A stretch of 64,000 nt of DNA, from positions 248,001 to 312,000 of the forward strand of contig CBDCZB010000005.1 in NCBI GenBank assembly GCA_965224415.1, in the 5' to 3' direction. Source of the stretch: DAOUJI01 sp965224415 (GTDB lineage Bacteria > Chloroflexota > Dehalococcoidia > Lucifugimonadales > JAGWBF01). Positions 17,774 to 26,363 of this stretch are shown here, one piece after another; position 1 is the stretch's first letter; each line of letters begins with the position of its first letter. The translations under genes and the position numbers were made by a program. Under the pieces are notes generated by a model. It had not been told where the DNA came from and did not search any database. It worked only from the letters and a program-made list of their open reading frames with translations.

Positions 17774-18529
17774 ATGGGCAGGTTGGACGACAAAGTTGCG
17801 ATTATCAGCGGAGGCGCCCGGGGCCAAGGGGCTGCCGAGGTCAAGCTGTTCGCCCAGGAGGGCGCCAAGGTCGTCTTTGGGGACGTCCTTGACGACCTGG
17901 GGATGCAGGTTGAAGCCCAGGTGCGGGAGCTGGGAGGAGACGTGACCTACCTCCACCTGGACGTGCGCAGCGAGGAGGACTGGGCCAAGGCGGTGCAGAC
18001 CGCCGAGGAGAAGTACGGCAAGCTCAACGTCCTGGTCAACAACGCGGGGCTTTCCTTCGGCCCAATAGCCATCGAGGACACTACGGTAGAGGACTGGGAC
18101 TATGTGATGGATGTGAACCTGAAGGGCGTGTTCCTGGGGACCAAGACCGCCATTCCCGCCCTGCGGAGAGCGGGCGGCGGGTCCATCGTGAACATCTCTT
18201 CCACGGCGGGATTGGTGGGCGTCGGGCGGATCATCGCGTATCCGGCGGCAAAGGGAGGCGTACGCCTCTTTACCAAGGCCACTGCCATACAGCACGCCAA
18301 GGACGGCATACGGTGCAATTCCGTGCACCCCGGCTCCGTAGATACTCCATTCTTCGGCGACGCCCCGAGAGGCCCTGAGAGGATGGAACGCAACAGGTCC
18401 AGTGTGCCCCTGGGACGCATGGCCGAAGCGGAAGAGATAGCTTACGGGGTGTTGTTCCTGGCCTCCGACGAGTCGTCCTACATGACGGGTTCCGAAGTTG
18501 TCATAGACGGCGGGTACACCGCCCAGTAA
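17774..18529 (+). CDS. SDR family oxidoreductase (array member 1)
   Basis: This 251-residue classical short-chain dehydrogenase has the cofactor loop GGARGQG (13-19), an Asp at the end of strand 2 (GD, favouring NAD(H)), NNAG at 89-92, and the catalytic residues N115, S143, Y156 (YPAAK) and K160. It ends DGGYTAQ. It should oxidise a secondary alcohol or reduce a ketone. The substrate is unknown. It is closest to the next SDR (same GARGQG loop, same length, most residues identical). The start has AAGGAGG six bases or so upstream. It is the first gene of an 11-gene plus-strand array. Confidence 0.92.
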   Translation: MGRLDDKVAIISGGARGQGAAEVKLFAQEGAKVVFGDVLDDLGMQVEAQVRELGGDVTYLHLDVRSEEDWAKAVQTAEEKYGKLNVLVNNAGLSFGPIAIEDTTVEDWDYVMDVNLKGVFLGTKTAIPALRRAGGGSIVNISSTAGLVGVGRIIAYPAAKGGVRLFTKATAIQHAKDGIRCNSVHPGSVDTPFFGDAPRGPERMERNRSSVPLGRMAEAEEIAYGVLFLASDESSYMTGSEVVIDGGYTAQ

Positions 18530-18585
18530 GCTCGCCCCAGTAGCTCCGGACAGTCCCTGATAGCCCTTAACAGGAGGAACAAGAA

Positions 18586-19341
18586 ATGGGCAGGTTGGAC
18601 GGCAAAGTGGCGATTATCAGTGGGGGCGCCCGGGGCCAGGGCGCATCGGAAGTGAGGATGTTCGCCCAGGAGGGCGCCAAGGTCGTATTCGGTGACATCC
18701 TGGACGACGAAGGGATGCAGGTTGAGGCCCAGGTGCGAGAACTGGGAGGCGACGTGACCTACATACACCTGGACGTGCGCAGCGCGGATGACTGGAGCAA
18801 GGCCCTGGCCGTCGCCGAGGAGAAGTACGGCAAGCTCAACGTTCTGGTCAACAACGCCGGCATCACATTCGGCACCAAGGGCATCGAGGACACCAGCGCA
18901 GACGAGTGGGACGTCATGACGGCCGTCAACGTGAAGGGCGTGTTCCTTGGAACCAAGGCGGCTATTCCGGCCATGCGCAGAGCTGGCGGCGGTTCCATAA
19001 TCAACATTTCCTCCACGGCCGGCATCATCGGCATTGGCCGCACGGCAGCTTACACGGCCAGCAAGGGAGCGGTGCGCCTTTTCACCAAGGCCACGGCCAT
19101 CCAACATTCCAAGGACGGCATCCGGTGCAACTCCGTGCACCCTGGGCCGGTGAACACTCCGTTCCTTGAAGAGACCACCTCCAATCCCGAGGCCCTTGCC
19201 ATAAGGTTGAGCAAGGTGCCTCTGGGACGCCTTGCGGAGCCGGAAGACATAGCCCACGGCGTAGTGTTCCTGGCATCCGACGAGTCTTCTTACATGACGG
19301 GATCGGAGTTGGTCATAGACGGCGGCTCGACCGCCGAGTAA
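18586..19341 (+). CDS. SDR family oxidoreductase (array member 2)
   Basis: The 251-residue protein is a close paralogue of member 1, collinear without gaps. It has GGARGQG, NNAG 89-92, N115, S143, Y156 in YTASK and K160, and ends DGGSTAE. Differences concentrate in the substrate lid (residues ~185-210: PVNTPFLEETTSNPEALAI versus a shorter charged loop in member 1), which suggests divergence of substrate after duplication. AGGAGG precedes the ATG. It lies 56 bases after member 1. Confidence 0.92.
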   Translation: MGRLDGKVAIISGGARGQGASEVRMFAQEGAKVVFGDILDDEGMQVEAQVRELGGDVTYIHLDVRSADDWSKALAVAEEKYGKLNVLVNNAGITFGTKGIEDTSADEWDVMTAVNVKGVFLGTKAAIPAMRRAGGGSIINISSTAGIIGIGRTAAYTASKGAVRLFTKATAIQHSKDGIRCNSVHPGPVNTPFLEETTSNPEALAIRLSKVPLGRLAEPEDIAHGVVFLASDESSYMTGSELVIDGGSTAE

Positions 19342-19377
19342 GGTCTCACCAACAACCCCTAAAAGGAGGTGCAAGAA

Positions 19378-20139
19378 ATGGGCAGAGTAGACGGGAAAGT
19401 AGCGATGGTGACGGGCAGCGGCAACGGCCAGGGAAAGGCCGAGGCCAAGCTGCTGGCAAAAGAGGGGGCCAAGGTGGCTGTGGCCGACATCAGGGCCGAC
19501 GACGCCAAGGCCGTCGCAGATGAAATCAACAGCGACGGCGGTGAGGCCATCGCTGTCACCCTGGACGTGACCAGCCCTGAGAGCTGGACGGCTGCGCTGG
19601 ACGAGGTTGAGGCCAAGCTGGGCAAGCTGAACATTCTGGTCAACAACGCAGGCATATCCAGCTCATCCCAGTCCGGCCCCATGGAGATAGACGGTTGGGA
19701 CAACATCCTGAACGTCAACGCCAAGGGCACGTTCCTGGGATGCCGCGAGGCCATTCCCCGGATGATTGAGAACGGAGGCGGCTCCATCGTCAATATCTCA
19801 TCTATATCCGGTTTGGTGGGCAGCATTAGACAAGGGAACAGCCACCCCGCTTACAACGCATCCAAAGGGGGAGTGCGGCTGCTTACAAAAGCCCTGGCCG
19901 CCAGATACGCCACACAGGGAATACGCTGTAATTCCATTCACCCGGGGACGCTGCCGCCCATGACCTCGGCCCAGAACAGGAACCGCGACGCGGCTACGGG
20001 CGTCTTCGACCACATCCCCATGCAGCGCATGGGCACCGTGGAAGAGATTGCTTACCCGGTGCTGTTCCTGGCCTGCGATGAGTCTTCCTATGTAACCGGG
20101 GCCGAGCTTGTCGTGGACGGCGGCACCACCTGTGTGTAG
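19378..20139 (+). CDS. SDR family oxidoreductase (array member 3)
   Basis: The 253-residue protein has TGSGNGQG (12-19), VADIR with the NAD-favouring Asp, NNAG, S142, Y159 (YNASK) and K163. A three-residue extension between Ser and Tyr (SIRQGNSH) is not seen in members 7-9, which otherwise share its sequence type (GISSSSQ after NNAG). The ATG at 19378 is behind AGGAGG; a GTG nine bases upstream overlaps the ribosome site and is rejected. It lies 36 bases after member 2. The substrate is unknown. Confidence 0.92.
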   Translation: MGRVDGKVAMVTGSGNGQGKAEAKLLAKEGAKVAVADIRADDAKAVADEINSDGGEAIAVTLDVTSPESWTAALDEVEAKLGKLNILVNNAGISSSSQSGPMEIDGWDNILNVNAKGTFLGCREAIPRMIENGGGSIVNISSISGLVGSIRQGNSHPAYNASKGGVRLLTKALAARYATQGIRCNSIHPGTLPPMTSAQNRNRDAATGVFDHIPMQRMGTVEEIAYPVLFLACDESSYVTGAELVVDGGTTCV

Positions 20140-20147
20140 ACGATTCC

Positions 20148-20182
20148 CCCTCACCCCAACCCTCTCCCGGTGGGAGAGGGAG
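20148..20182 (+). repeat. Dispersed intergenic palindrome family R1
   Basis: CCCTCACCCCAACCCTCTCCC is followed by a short loop and GGGAGAGGGAG. The same element recurs in at least eight gaps of this window, always between genes. It can form a hairpin and may act in transcript 3' ends, as REP-type elements do elsewhere. Confidence 0.7.
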
Positions 20183-20206
20183 CGTCAGAGGACTGGGAGG
20201 TGAACA

Positions 20207-20965
20207 GTGGGTAGACTGGACGGAAAGGTGGCCATCATCTCCGGGGGCGCCAACGGAATGGGCAGGTCGGAATGCACTATATTTGCCCAGGAAGGCGCCA
20301 AGGTGGTGATAGGAGACATCCGTGAAGAGGACGGCCAGGCCGTAGCGGCGGCCATAAAGGAGGCCGGCGGCGACGCTATGTTTGTGCACCTGGACGTCAC
20401 CAGCGAGGAGAGCTGGCAGGCTGCCGTGGACCAGGCTGTGGCCCGGTACGGCAAGCTGAACGTGCTGGTGAACAACGCGGGCATCAGCGGCTCTTCCCAG
20501 GGAGATCCCATGGGCACCGAAGGCTGGGACAACATCATGAACGTCAACGCCAAGGGCGTCTTCCTTGGCACCAAAACCGCCATCCCCAAGATGATAGAAG
20601 CTGGCGGCGGCTCCATCGTGAACATTTCATCAGTGGCGGCTCTCGTGGCCGGCGGAGGCCCAATGCAGCACGTGGCCTACAACTCATCAAAGGCGGCGGT
20701 GCGGCTGCTCACCAAAGTCATCGCGGCCCGCTACGGCAAGGACGGCATACGCTGCAACTCGGTCCATCCTGGCACCATGCCGCCCATGACCACAGCCAAC
20801 CCCGACACTAGAGAGTTCAACGTCAGCAGGCTGGACACATTCCCCATACCCCGGGCCGGACGTGTCGAAGAGGTGGCTAACGCAGTTCTGTTCCTGGCCT
20901 CCGACGACGCCTCCTACATCACCGGCGTCGAGCTCCCCGTGGACGGCGGCAGCACCGCCATCTAA
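20207..20965 (+). CDS. SDR family oxidoreductase (array member 4)
   Basis: The 252-residue enzyme starts at a GTG behind GGGAGG. Motifs are SGGANGMG at the cofactor loop, GDIREED, NNAGISGSSQ, the catalytic Ser in NISSVAAL, YNSSK and a C-terminal VDGGSTAI. The S-to-Y segment (VAGGGPMQHVA) and the lid differ from the other members. It belongs to a third sequence type with members 5 and 6 (EED after the Asp, GSSQ or GSWH). The gap before it holds an R1 repeat. The substrate is unknown. Confidence 0.92.
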   Translation: MGRLDGKVAIISGGANGMGRSECTIFAQEGAKVVIGDIREEDGQAVAAAIKEAGGDAMFVHLDVTSEESWQAAVDQAVARYGKLNVLVNNAGISGSSQGDPMGTEGWDNIMNVNAKGVFLGTKTAIPKMIEAGGGSIVNISSVAALVAGGGPMQHVAYNSSKAAVRLLTKVIAARYGKDGIRCNSVHPGTMPPMTTANPDTREFNVSRLDTFPIPRAGRVEEVANAVLFLASDDASYITGVELPVDGGSTAI

Positions 20966-21023
20966 GTAGAAAACCGTGCGTCCTCCCTTTTAGGTACAAG
21001 ACGGCGAACGAGAAGGAGAACAC

Positions 21024-21887
21024 ATGCCTGAAAATGTTGGTTTCATTGGCTTGGGCAACATAGGCGGCCCCATTGCCAGCAGCGTACTCAGGGCCGAGAT
21101 TCCCATGGTGGCCTTCGACAAGGACCCGGAAGCGCTGGAAGTGTACGTTAAGATGGGCGCCCAACCGGCGGCGTCGGCAAAGGACGTGGCCTCCAAGACT
21201 CCGGTGGTCCTGCTCTCGCTGCCCAACTCCCCCATCGTAGAAGACGTATGCCTGGGCGCTAACGGCATTATTGAGGGAGCAGCTCCTGGGACGATAGTGG
21301 TGGACCTGTCCAGCGGCGACCCTCCTCATACCAAACGTATCGGGGCGGCGTTGGCCGAAAAGGGCGTTGAATTCATGGATTCAGGTGTCAGCGGAGGCCC
21401 GGAGGGGGCGGCAGCCGGGACTCTAACCCTGTTCATGGGCGGGGAGCAGGCAGTCTACGACAAGGTGAAATACGCGTTGGACGCCATAGCAACCGCCCAC
21501 TACCTTATGGGGCCGTTGGGAACAGGCCACGAGGCCAAGGCCCTCAACAACCTGATGGGCGCCGCCAACATGGCCATCGCCTACGAGGTGTGCCAGGTGG
21601 CCGAGAAAGCGGGCATGGACGTGCCCAAGCTAGTGGAGGCCATCAGCATCAGCAGCGGCAAGAACCGCGCCGTGGAGGAACGCATCCCCAACTTCTGGGC
21701 CAGCGGCGCCTTCGACGGCGACCTGCGCTACGAGATGATTTCCAGGTACGTGGTCAAAGACGTGGGCACGGCCTGTTCCGTCGGCAAGACTTACAGCGTG
21801 CCCATGTTCATTGCCAACCTCGTGCATCAGATTGTGATGAAAGTCTCCGACGAGACGGGAGGCGGCAGGCGGCCGCTGGTCGATTAG
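21024..21887 (+). CDS. 3-hydroxyisobutyrate dehydrogenase-like beta-hydroxyacid dehydrogenase
   Basis: The 287-residue protein has the NAD(P) site GLGNIG (9-14), the substrate motif DSGVSGGPEGAAAGTL (119-133) and the catalytic lysine K172 in GTGHEAKALNN, all typical of the HIBADH / tartronate semialdehyde reductase family. It oxidises a beta-hydroxy acid to a semialdehyde, or the reverse, with NAD(P). It is the only non-SDR dehydrogenase inside the SDR array, preceded by AAGGAG. That position suggests it acts on a product or substrate of the same pathway. The exact acid is unknown. Confidence 0.9.
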   Translation: MPENVGFIGLGNIGGPIASSVLRAEIPMVAFDKDPEALEVYVKMGAQPAASAKDVASKTPVVLLSLPNSPIVEDVCLGANGIIEGAAPGTIVVDLSSGDPPHTKRIGAALAEKGVEFMDSGVSGGPEGAAAGTLTLFMGGEQAVYDKVKYALDAIATAHYLMGPLGTGHEAKALNNLMGAANMAIAYEVCQVAEKAGMDVPKLVEAISISSGKNRAVEERIPNFWASGAFDGDLRYEMISRYVVKDVGTACSVGKTYSVPMFIANLVHQIVMKVSDETGGGRRPLVD

Positions 21888-21951
21888 AGTAATCGTCCCT
21901 TCGCCCCTGGCGGGAGCAGGCTAGGATGAGGGGGAACAGAAAAAAGAGTAG

Positions 21952-21989
21952 CTCTCTCTCCCCCAGGGGGAGAGGGTTTGGGGTGAGGG
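21952..21989 (-). repeat. R1 palindrome, inverted copy
   Basis: CTCTCTCCCCCAGGGGGAGAG is followed by GGTTTGGGGTGAGGG, the reverse orientation of the R1 element at 20148. It lies in the 230-base gap after the HIBADH-like gene. Confidence 0.65.
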
Positions 21990-22013
21990 AATCTTCCAGC
22001 TTTAGAGAAGACC

Positions 22014-22040
22014 CTGGATACCGTCCTTCGCCGGTATGAC
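22014..22040 (-). repeat. Dispersed palindrome family R2, inverted copy
   Basis: CTGGATACCGTCC...GGTATGAC is the reverse complement of a variant of the GTCATTCCGG...CCGGAATCCAG element at 22898, 33938 and 35158. The arms (ACCG...CGGT) form a hairpin. Confidence 0.6.
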
Positions 22041-22117
22041 GGAGGCTATGCAAAGGTCCCGTCAAGGTAGAAGGGGGTATGGTGGGTTCAGATTAGACCG
22101 AGGCCAGGAGGAAAACA

Positions 22118-22879
22118 GTGGGCAGACTTGACGGTAAGGTAGCTCTCATAACCGGCGCCGGCAACGGCATGGGACGGGCCGAGGCGAACCTCTTCGCCAG
22201 CGAAGGCGCTAAGGTAGCCGTGGGCGAGATACGGGAGGAGGACGGCAGGCGGGTCGAGGTTGAGATCAAGGAATCTGGCGGCGAAGCCCTCTTCATTCCC
22301 ATGGACGTGACCAAGGAAGAGGACTGGCAGCAGGCCATAGACCGGATTGTCGACGCCTTCGGCAGCCTGACCGTTCTGGTCAACAACGCCGGGCTGAGCG
22401 GCTCGTGGCACCCCGACAGCATGAGCGTGGAGGGCTGGGACAGGCTCATGGAGGTGAACGCCAAGGGCGCATTCCTCGGCTGCAAGTACGCCATCCCCAA
22501 GATGATAGAAGCAGGCGGCGGCTCCATCATAAACATCTCCTCGACAGCAGGGCTTACGGCATCGTCGGGCGGCTCAGGGCACCCCGGGTACAACGCCTCC
22601 AAGGGAGGCATCCGCCTCCTTACCAAGGCGATAGCGGCCCGCCACGGCAAAGACGGCATACGCTGCAACTCGGTGCACCCTGGCCTGCTTCCCGCCATGA
22701 TAAGCGTCAACCCTGAGATACGAGCTGCGCAGGACGCCGAGGGTGTCAAGACCGTGCCCCTAGGCAGGCTGGGCAGCGTGGAAGAGGTGGCCTATCCGGT
22801 GCTCTTCCTGGCCTCCGATGAGTCCTCGTACATCACCGGCGCCGAGATGGTGGTGGACGGCGGCCGCACGGCCATTTAG
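22118..22879 (+). CDS. SDR family oxidoreductase (array member 5)
   Basis: The 253-residue enzyme starts at GTG behind CAGGAGG. It has TGAGNGMG, GEIREEDG, NNAGLSGSWHPDS, the catalytic Ser in NISSTAGL, YNASK and a C-terminal VDGGRTAI. The Ser-to-Tyr gap is longer by a few residues (TASSGGSGHPG). It belongs with member 4 by the REEDG and GS motifs. An R1 and an R2 repeat sit in the gap before it. The substrate is unknown. Confidence 0.92.
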   Translation: MGRLDGKVALITGAGNGMGRAEANLFASEGAKVAVGEIREEDGRRVEVEIKESGGEALFIPMDVTKEEDWQQAIDRIVDAFGSLTVLVNNAGLSGSWHPDSMSVEGWDRLMEVNAKGAFLGCKYAIPKMIEAGGGSIINISSTAGLTASSGGSGHPGYNASKGGIRLLTKAIAARHGKDGIRCNSVHPGLLPAMISVNPEIRAAQDAEGVKTVPLGRLGSVEEVAYPVLFLASDESSYITGAEMVVDGGRTAI

Positions 22880-22897
22880 GCGCCGGTCCCGCATGCA

Positions 22898-22923
22898 GTC
22901 ATTCCGGCCTCCGCCGGAATCCA
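22898..22923 (+). repeat. R2 palindrome
   Basis: The core is TTCCGGCCTCCGCCGGAA, flanked by GTCA and TCCA, with perfect complementary arms. The identical core is found at 33938-33963, and a loop-inverted form at 35158-35184. Confidence 0.75.
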
Positions 22924-22947
22924 AGGAACCTCATTAAGAGTAGCGAC

Positions 22948-22980
22948 GCCCTCACCCCGACCCTCTCCCGGTGGAGAGGG
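22948..22980 (+). repeat. R1 palindrome
   Basis: CCCTCACCCCGACCCTCTCCC plus GGTGGAGAGGG matches the copy at 20148. It lies 25 bases after an R2 element in the same gap, so both families occupy the space between array members 5 and 6. Confidence 0.7.
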
Positions 22981-23094
22981 TGCTACACAAAGGTCTCATC
23001 AAGGACGAGAGGGCAATGTCCCTTCCTCTTCTGGGGGAAGGTTAGGATGGGGCGAGTGCAACACTGAAGTCACCGGAAACGTAAGGAGCGATAA

Positions 23095-23850
23095 ATGGGA
23101 CGAGTTGACAGCAAGGTGGCCATAGTTTCGGGCGCGGGCAACGGACAAGGCAAGGCCGAGGCTAAACTCCTCGCCCAGGAGGGCGCCAAAGTGGCCATCG
23201 GAGACCTCCGGGATGACGACGGCAAGGCTGTCGCCGAGGAGATCAACCAGTCTGGCGGGGAAGCCATGTTCGTGCACCTGGACGTCACGAACGAGGACAG
23301 CTGGATTCAGGCCATCGACGCAGTCGTAGGAGCCTTCGGTAGGCTGAACGTGCTGGTCAACAATGCCGGCCTCAGCGGGTCGTCTCAAGCCGACCTGATG
23401 GGTACCGACGGATGGCACAAAATCATGGCCGTGAACGCCACCGGGCCATTCCTGGGCATAAAGCACGCCATACCCCGGATGCTGGAGTCCGGCGGCGGCT
23501 CCATCGTCAACATTTCGTCCACGTCCGGACTGGTCGGGAGTTCGTCGCCCCGGCATCCCGCCTACAACACATCCAAAGGCGGAGTCAGGTTGTTGACCAA
23601 GGGCATAGCCGCAGCCTACGCCAAGCAAGGGATACGATGCAACTCAGTGCATCCAGGCATCATGCCGCCCATGACGACGGCCACAGACACTAATCGGGAC
23701 ACCTCGACGGGAGTGTTCGACATCGTGCCTATGCGGCGCGCCGGAAGGGTGGAAGAGGTTGCTTATGCAGTCCTCTTCCTGGCCTCCGATGAAGCCTCCT
23801 ACATCACAGGCGCCGAGCTGGTGGTGGACGGCGGCATGACCTGCGTCTAG
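23095..23850 (+). CDS. SDR family oxidoreductase (array member 6)
   Basis: The 251-residue enzyme has SGAGNGQG, GDLRDDDG, NNAGLSGSSQ, the catalytic Ser in NISSTSGL, YNTSK and a C-terminal VDGGMTCV. AAGGAG precedes the ATG. It is intermediate between the member 4/5 type (GSS after NNAG) and the member 3/7-9 type (C-terminal TCV/TCI, PPMTTA), consistent with stepwise duplication in the array. The substrate is unknown. Confidence 0.92.
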   Translation: MGRVDSKVAIVSGAGNGQGKAEAKLLAQEGAKVAIGDLRDDDGKAVAEEINQSGGEAMFVHLDVTNEDSWIQAIDAVVGAFGRLNVLVNNAGLSGSSQADLMGTDGWHKIMAVNATGPFLGIKHAIPRMLESGGGSIVNISSTSGLVGSSSPRHPAYNTSKGGVRLLTKGIAAAYAKQGIRCNSVHPGIMPPMTTATDTNRDTSTGVFDIVPMRRAGRVEEVAYAVLFLASDEASYITGAELVVDGGMTCV

Positions 23851-23946
23851 CTGCCCCTTATATGGTAGGATTGCGTGACCTTCCCATATAGCGGGAGAAG
23901 CTCCGCTACAGGGAGAAAAAGAACAACAGAACCCAGGAGGAAATCA

Positions 23947-24702
23947 ATGGGCAGAGTGGATGGAAAAGTGGCCTTGGTGACCGGCAGCGGCAACGGAATG
24001 GGCAGGGCAGAAGCCAAGATGTTGGCCAAAGAGGGCGCCAAAGTCGTGGTGGCCGACATCAGGGCCAACGACGCCGAGGCCGTGGCCGCGGAGATCAACG
24101 AGACTGGCGGCGAGGCCATTGCGGTCAACCTTGACGTAACCAGCCCCGAAAGCTGGGCGACTGCCTTGGATGAGACCGAGGCCAAGCTCGGCAAACTGAG
24201 CATACTGGTCAACAACGCCGGCATTTCCAGCTCCTCTCAGGCCGACCCCATGGGCATCGAGGGCTACGACCTGATTCTGGACGTAAACGCCAAGGGCACG
24301 TTCCTGGGTTGCCGCGAGGCCATACCGAGGATGATCGAAAACGGCGGCGGATCCATAGTCAACATCTCCTCCATCTCAGGCATCATCGGCGTGGGCCTGT
24401 CCGGCCACCCTGCTTACAACGTCTCCAAAGGCGGCGTCCGTCTACTGACCAAAGCCCTGGCCGCACGGCACGCCACCGAGGGCATACGCTGTAACTCGGT
24501 CCACCCCGGCACCATGCCGCCCATGACCTCCGCCCAAGACCAGCGCAGGGACGACACAGCCCCGGCCATGCAGGGCATCCCAATGGGACGCATGGGCGAG
24601 GTGGACGAAGTGGCCTACGCAGTGCTCTTCCTGGCCTCCGACGAAGCCTCCTACATCACCGGCGCGGAACTGGTGGTGGACGGCGGAGCGACCTGCATCT
24701 AA
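23947..24702 (+). CDS. SDR family oxidoreductase (array member 7)
   Basis: The 251-residue enzyme begins MGRVDGKVALVTGSGNGMG. The frame is open 24 codons upstream, but CAGGAGG just before the ATG at 23947 and the family N-terminus fix the start. It has NNAGISSSSQADPMGIEGYD, the catalytic Ser in NISSISGI, YNVSK and a C-terminal VDGGATCI. It is nearly collinear and highly similar to members 8 and 9. The HPGTMPPMTSAQD segment is shared with them. The substrate is unknown. Confidence 0.92.
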   Translation: MGRVDGKVALVTGSGNGMGRAEAKMLAKEGAKVVVADIRANDAEAVAAEINETGGEAIAVNLDVTSPESWATALDETEAKLGKLSILVNNAGISSSSQADPMGIEGYDLILDVNAKGTFLGCREAIPRMIENGGGSIVNISSISGIIGVGLSGHPAYNVSKGGVRLLTKALAARHATEGIRCNSVHPGTMPPMTSAQDQRRDDTAPAMQGIPMGRMGEVDEVAYAVLFLASDEASYITGAELVVDGGATCI

Positions 24703-24738
24703 CCCTCACCCCCGGCCCCTCTCCCACAGGTCGAGGGG
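24703..24738 (+). repeat. R1-type palindrome (variant)
   Basis: CCCTCACCCCCGGCCCCTCTCCCACAGG... continues to a GAGGGG arm. An almost identical copy follows member 8 at 25523, and it was duplicated with the gene. Confidence 0.65.
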
Positions 24739-24766
24739 CAACTATCTTAGACATGGAGGAATAAGA

Positions 24767-25522
24767 ATGGGCAGAGTGGACGGAAAAGTAGCCTTGGTGA
24801 CCGGCAGCGGGAATGGGCAAGGCAAAGCCGAAGCCAAGATGTTGGCCCGAGAGGGCGCCAAGGTAGTCGTGGCTGACATCAGGTCCGCAGACGCCGAGGC
24901 CGTAGCCGCGGAAATCAACGAGTCTGGCGGTGACGCCATTGCCATCGCTCTCGACGTCACCAGCCCCGAAAGCTGGAAGGCTGCTCTGGATGAGACCGAG
25001 GCCAAGCTGGGCAAGCTGAACATTCTGGTCAACAACGCGGGCATCTCCAGCTCCTCCCAGGCCGACCCTATGGGAATCGAGGGATATGACCGTATACTGG
25101 CCGTGAACGCCAAAGGCACGTTCCTCGGGTGCCGCGAGGCCATACCGCGGATGATAGAAAACGGCGGCGGCGCCATAGTCAACATCTCCTCTACTTCAGG
25201 GATTATCGGCATGGGGCTGCACGGCCACCCTGGCTACAATGTCTCAAAGGGCGGCGTCCGTCTCTTGACCAAGGCCCTGGCCGCTCGGCACGCAACCCAG
25301 GGGATACGCTGCAACTCAGTCCACCCGGGCACCATGCCTCCCATGACCTCCGCTCAAGACAAGCGGAGGGATGTGGACTCCCCGTCCATGCAGGGCATCC
25401 CCATGGGACGAATGGGTGAGGTTGATGAAGTCGCTTACGCAGTTCTGTTTATGGCCTCCGATGAAGCCTCCTACATCACCGGCGCGGAGCTGGTGGTGGA
25501 CGGCGGGATGACCTGCGTCTAA
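24767..25522 (+). CDS. SDR family oxidoreductase (array member 8)
   Basis: The 251-residue enzyme has TGSGNGQG, VADIRSADAEAVAAEINESGG, NNAGISSSSQADPMGIEGYDRI, the catalytic Ser in NISSTSGI, YNVSK and a C-terminal VDGGMTCV. Its leader (ACATGGAGGAATAAGA-ATG) is the same as that of member 9, and its 3' spacer resembles that of member 7. It is therefore part of an ~820-base repeated unit. The substrate is unknown. Confidence 0.92.
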   Translation: MGRVDGKVALVTGSGNGQGKAEAKMLAREGAKVVVADIRSADAEAVAAEINESGGDAIAIALDVTSPESWKAALDETEAKLGKLNILVNNAGISSSSQADPMGIEGYDRILAVNAKGTFLGCREAIPRMIENGGGAIVNISSTSGIIGMGLHGHPGYNVSKGGVRLLTKALAARHATQGIRCNSVHPGTMPPMTSAQDKRRDVDSPSMQGIPMGRMGEVDEVAYAVLFMASDEASYITGAELVVDGGMTCV

Positions 25523-25558
25523 CCCTCATCCCCAGCCCCTCTCCCACAGGTAGAGGGG
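25523..25558 (+). repeat. R1-type palindrome (variant, duplicated with the SDR)
   Basis: CCCTCATCCCCAGCCCCTCTCCC plus a GAGGGG arm differs from the copy at 24703 at only a few positions. It lies exactly 820 bases downstream of that copy. Confidence 0.65.
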
Positions 25559-25586
25559 AAACTCTTTGAGACATGGAGGAATAAGA

Positions 25587-26342
25587 ATGGGCAGAGTAGG
25601 CGGAAAAGTGGTCATGGTCACAGGCAGCGGCAACGGGCAGGGCAAGGCTGAGGCCAAGCTGTTCGCCCAGGAGGGCGCCAAGGTCGCCGTGGCCGACATC
25701 AGGGCCGACGACGCCGCGGCGGTGGCCGCCGAAATCAACGAGACCGGCGGAGAGGCCATATCCATCAACCTGGACGTCACCAGCCCCGAAAGCTGGACAA
25801 GCGCCCTGGACGAGGTGGAGGCCAAGCTGGGCAAGCTGAACATCCTGGTGAACAATGCGGCCATATCCAGCTCCTCCCAGGACGACCCCATGGGAATCGA
25901 GGGCTGGGACCGCATCGTGGGAGTGAACGCCAAGGGCACGTTCCTGGGATGCCGCGAGGCCATACCGAGGATGATTGAAAACGGCGGCGGCGCCATTGTG
26001 AACATATCCTCCACGTCCGGTCTGGTGGGGCGGGGAGTCAAGGGCCATCCCGCCTACAACGCCTCCAAGGGAGGCGTCCGGCTTCTCACCAAGGCCATTG
26101 CCGCCAGGTACGCCACCCAGGGCATTCGCTGCAACTCGATACACCCCGGCACCATGCCCCCCATGACCACCGCCCAGGACCAGAGCCGGGACCCCTCGGC
26201 CTCCAGCCTCCAGGGAATCCCGATGGCGCGCATGGGACGGGTGGAAGAGGTGGCCTACGCCGTGCTGTTCATGGGTTCGGACGAGGCCTCCTACGTCACC
26301 GGCGCCGAACTAGCCGTCGACGGCGGCATGACCTGCGTCTAA
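25587..26342 (+). CDS. SDR family oxidoreductase (array member 9)
   Basis: The 251-residue enzyme has TGSGNGQG, VADIRADDAAAVAAEINETGG, NNAAISSSSQ (the usual NNAG is NNAA here), the catalytic Ser in NISSTSGL, YNASK and a C-terminal VDGGMTCV. The Gly-to-Ala change after NN is unusual for classical SDRs and sits near the active-site floor. GGAGG precedes the ATG at 25587. Seven further in-frame codons upstream are rejected. It is 21 bases from the following CMD gene. The substrate is unknown. Confidence 0.92.
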   Translation: MGRVGGKVVMVTGSGNGQGKAEAKLFAQEGAKVAVADIRADDAAAVAAEINETGGEAISINLDVTSPESWTSALDEVEAKLGKLNILVNNAAISSSSQDDPMGIEGWDRIVGVNAKGTFLGCREAIPRMIENGGGAIVNISSTSGLVGRGVKGHPAYNASKGGVRLLTKAIAARYATQGIRCNSIHPGTMPPMTTAQDQSRDPSASSLQGIPMARMGRVEEVAYAVLFMGSDEASYVTGAELAVDGGMTCV

Positions 26343-26363
26343 GCGCGCAAAACAGGAGGAGAG

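Noticed and set aside
18478..19374. 298-codon minus-strand frame opposite SDR member 2
   Set aside because: Similar antisense frames occur opposite other SDR paralogues, so they are by-products of shared codon use, not genes.
21808..22065. 85-codon minus-strand frame across the HIBADH end
   Set aside because: It translates R1 and R2 palindromes (RHTGEGRYPG and TPNPLPLGERE type peptides), a common false gene call at such repeats.
20148..25558. Repeated elements in the SDR array as a CRISPR array
   Set aside because: The repeats are separated by whole genes, are palindromic and lie in both orientations. There are no regularly spaced spacers and no cas genes.
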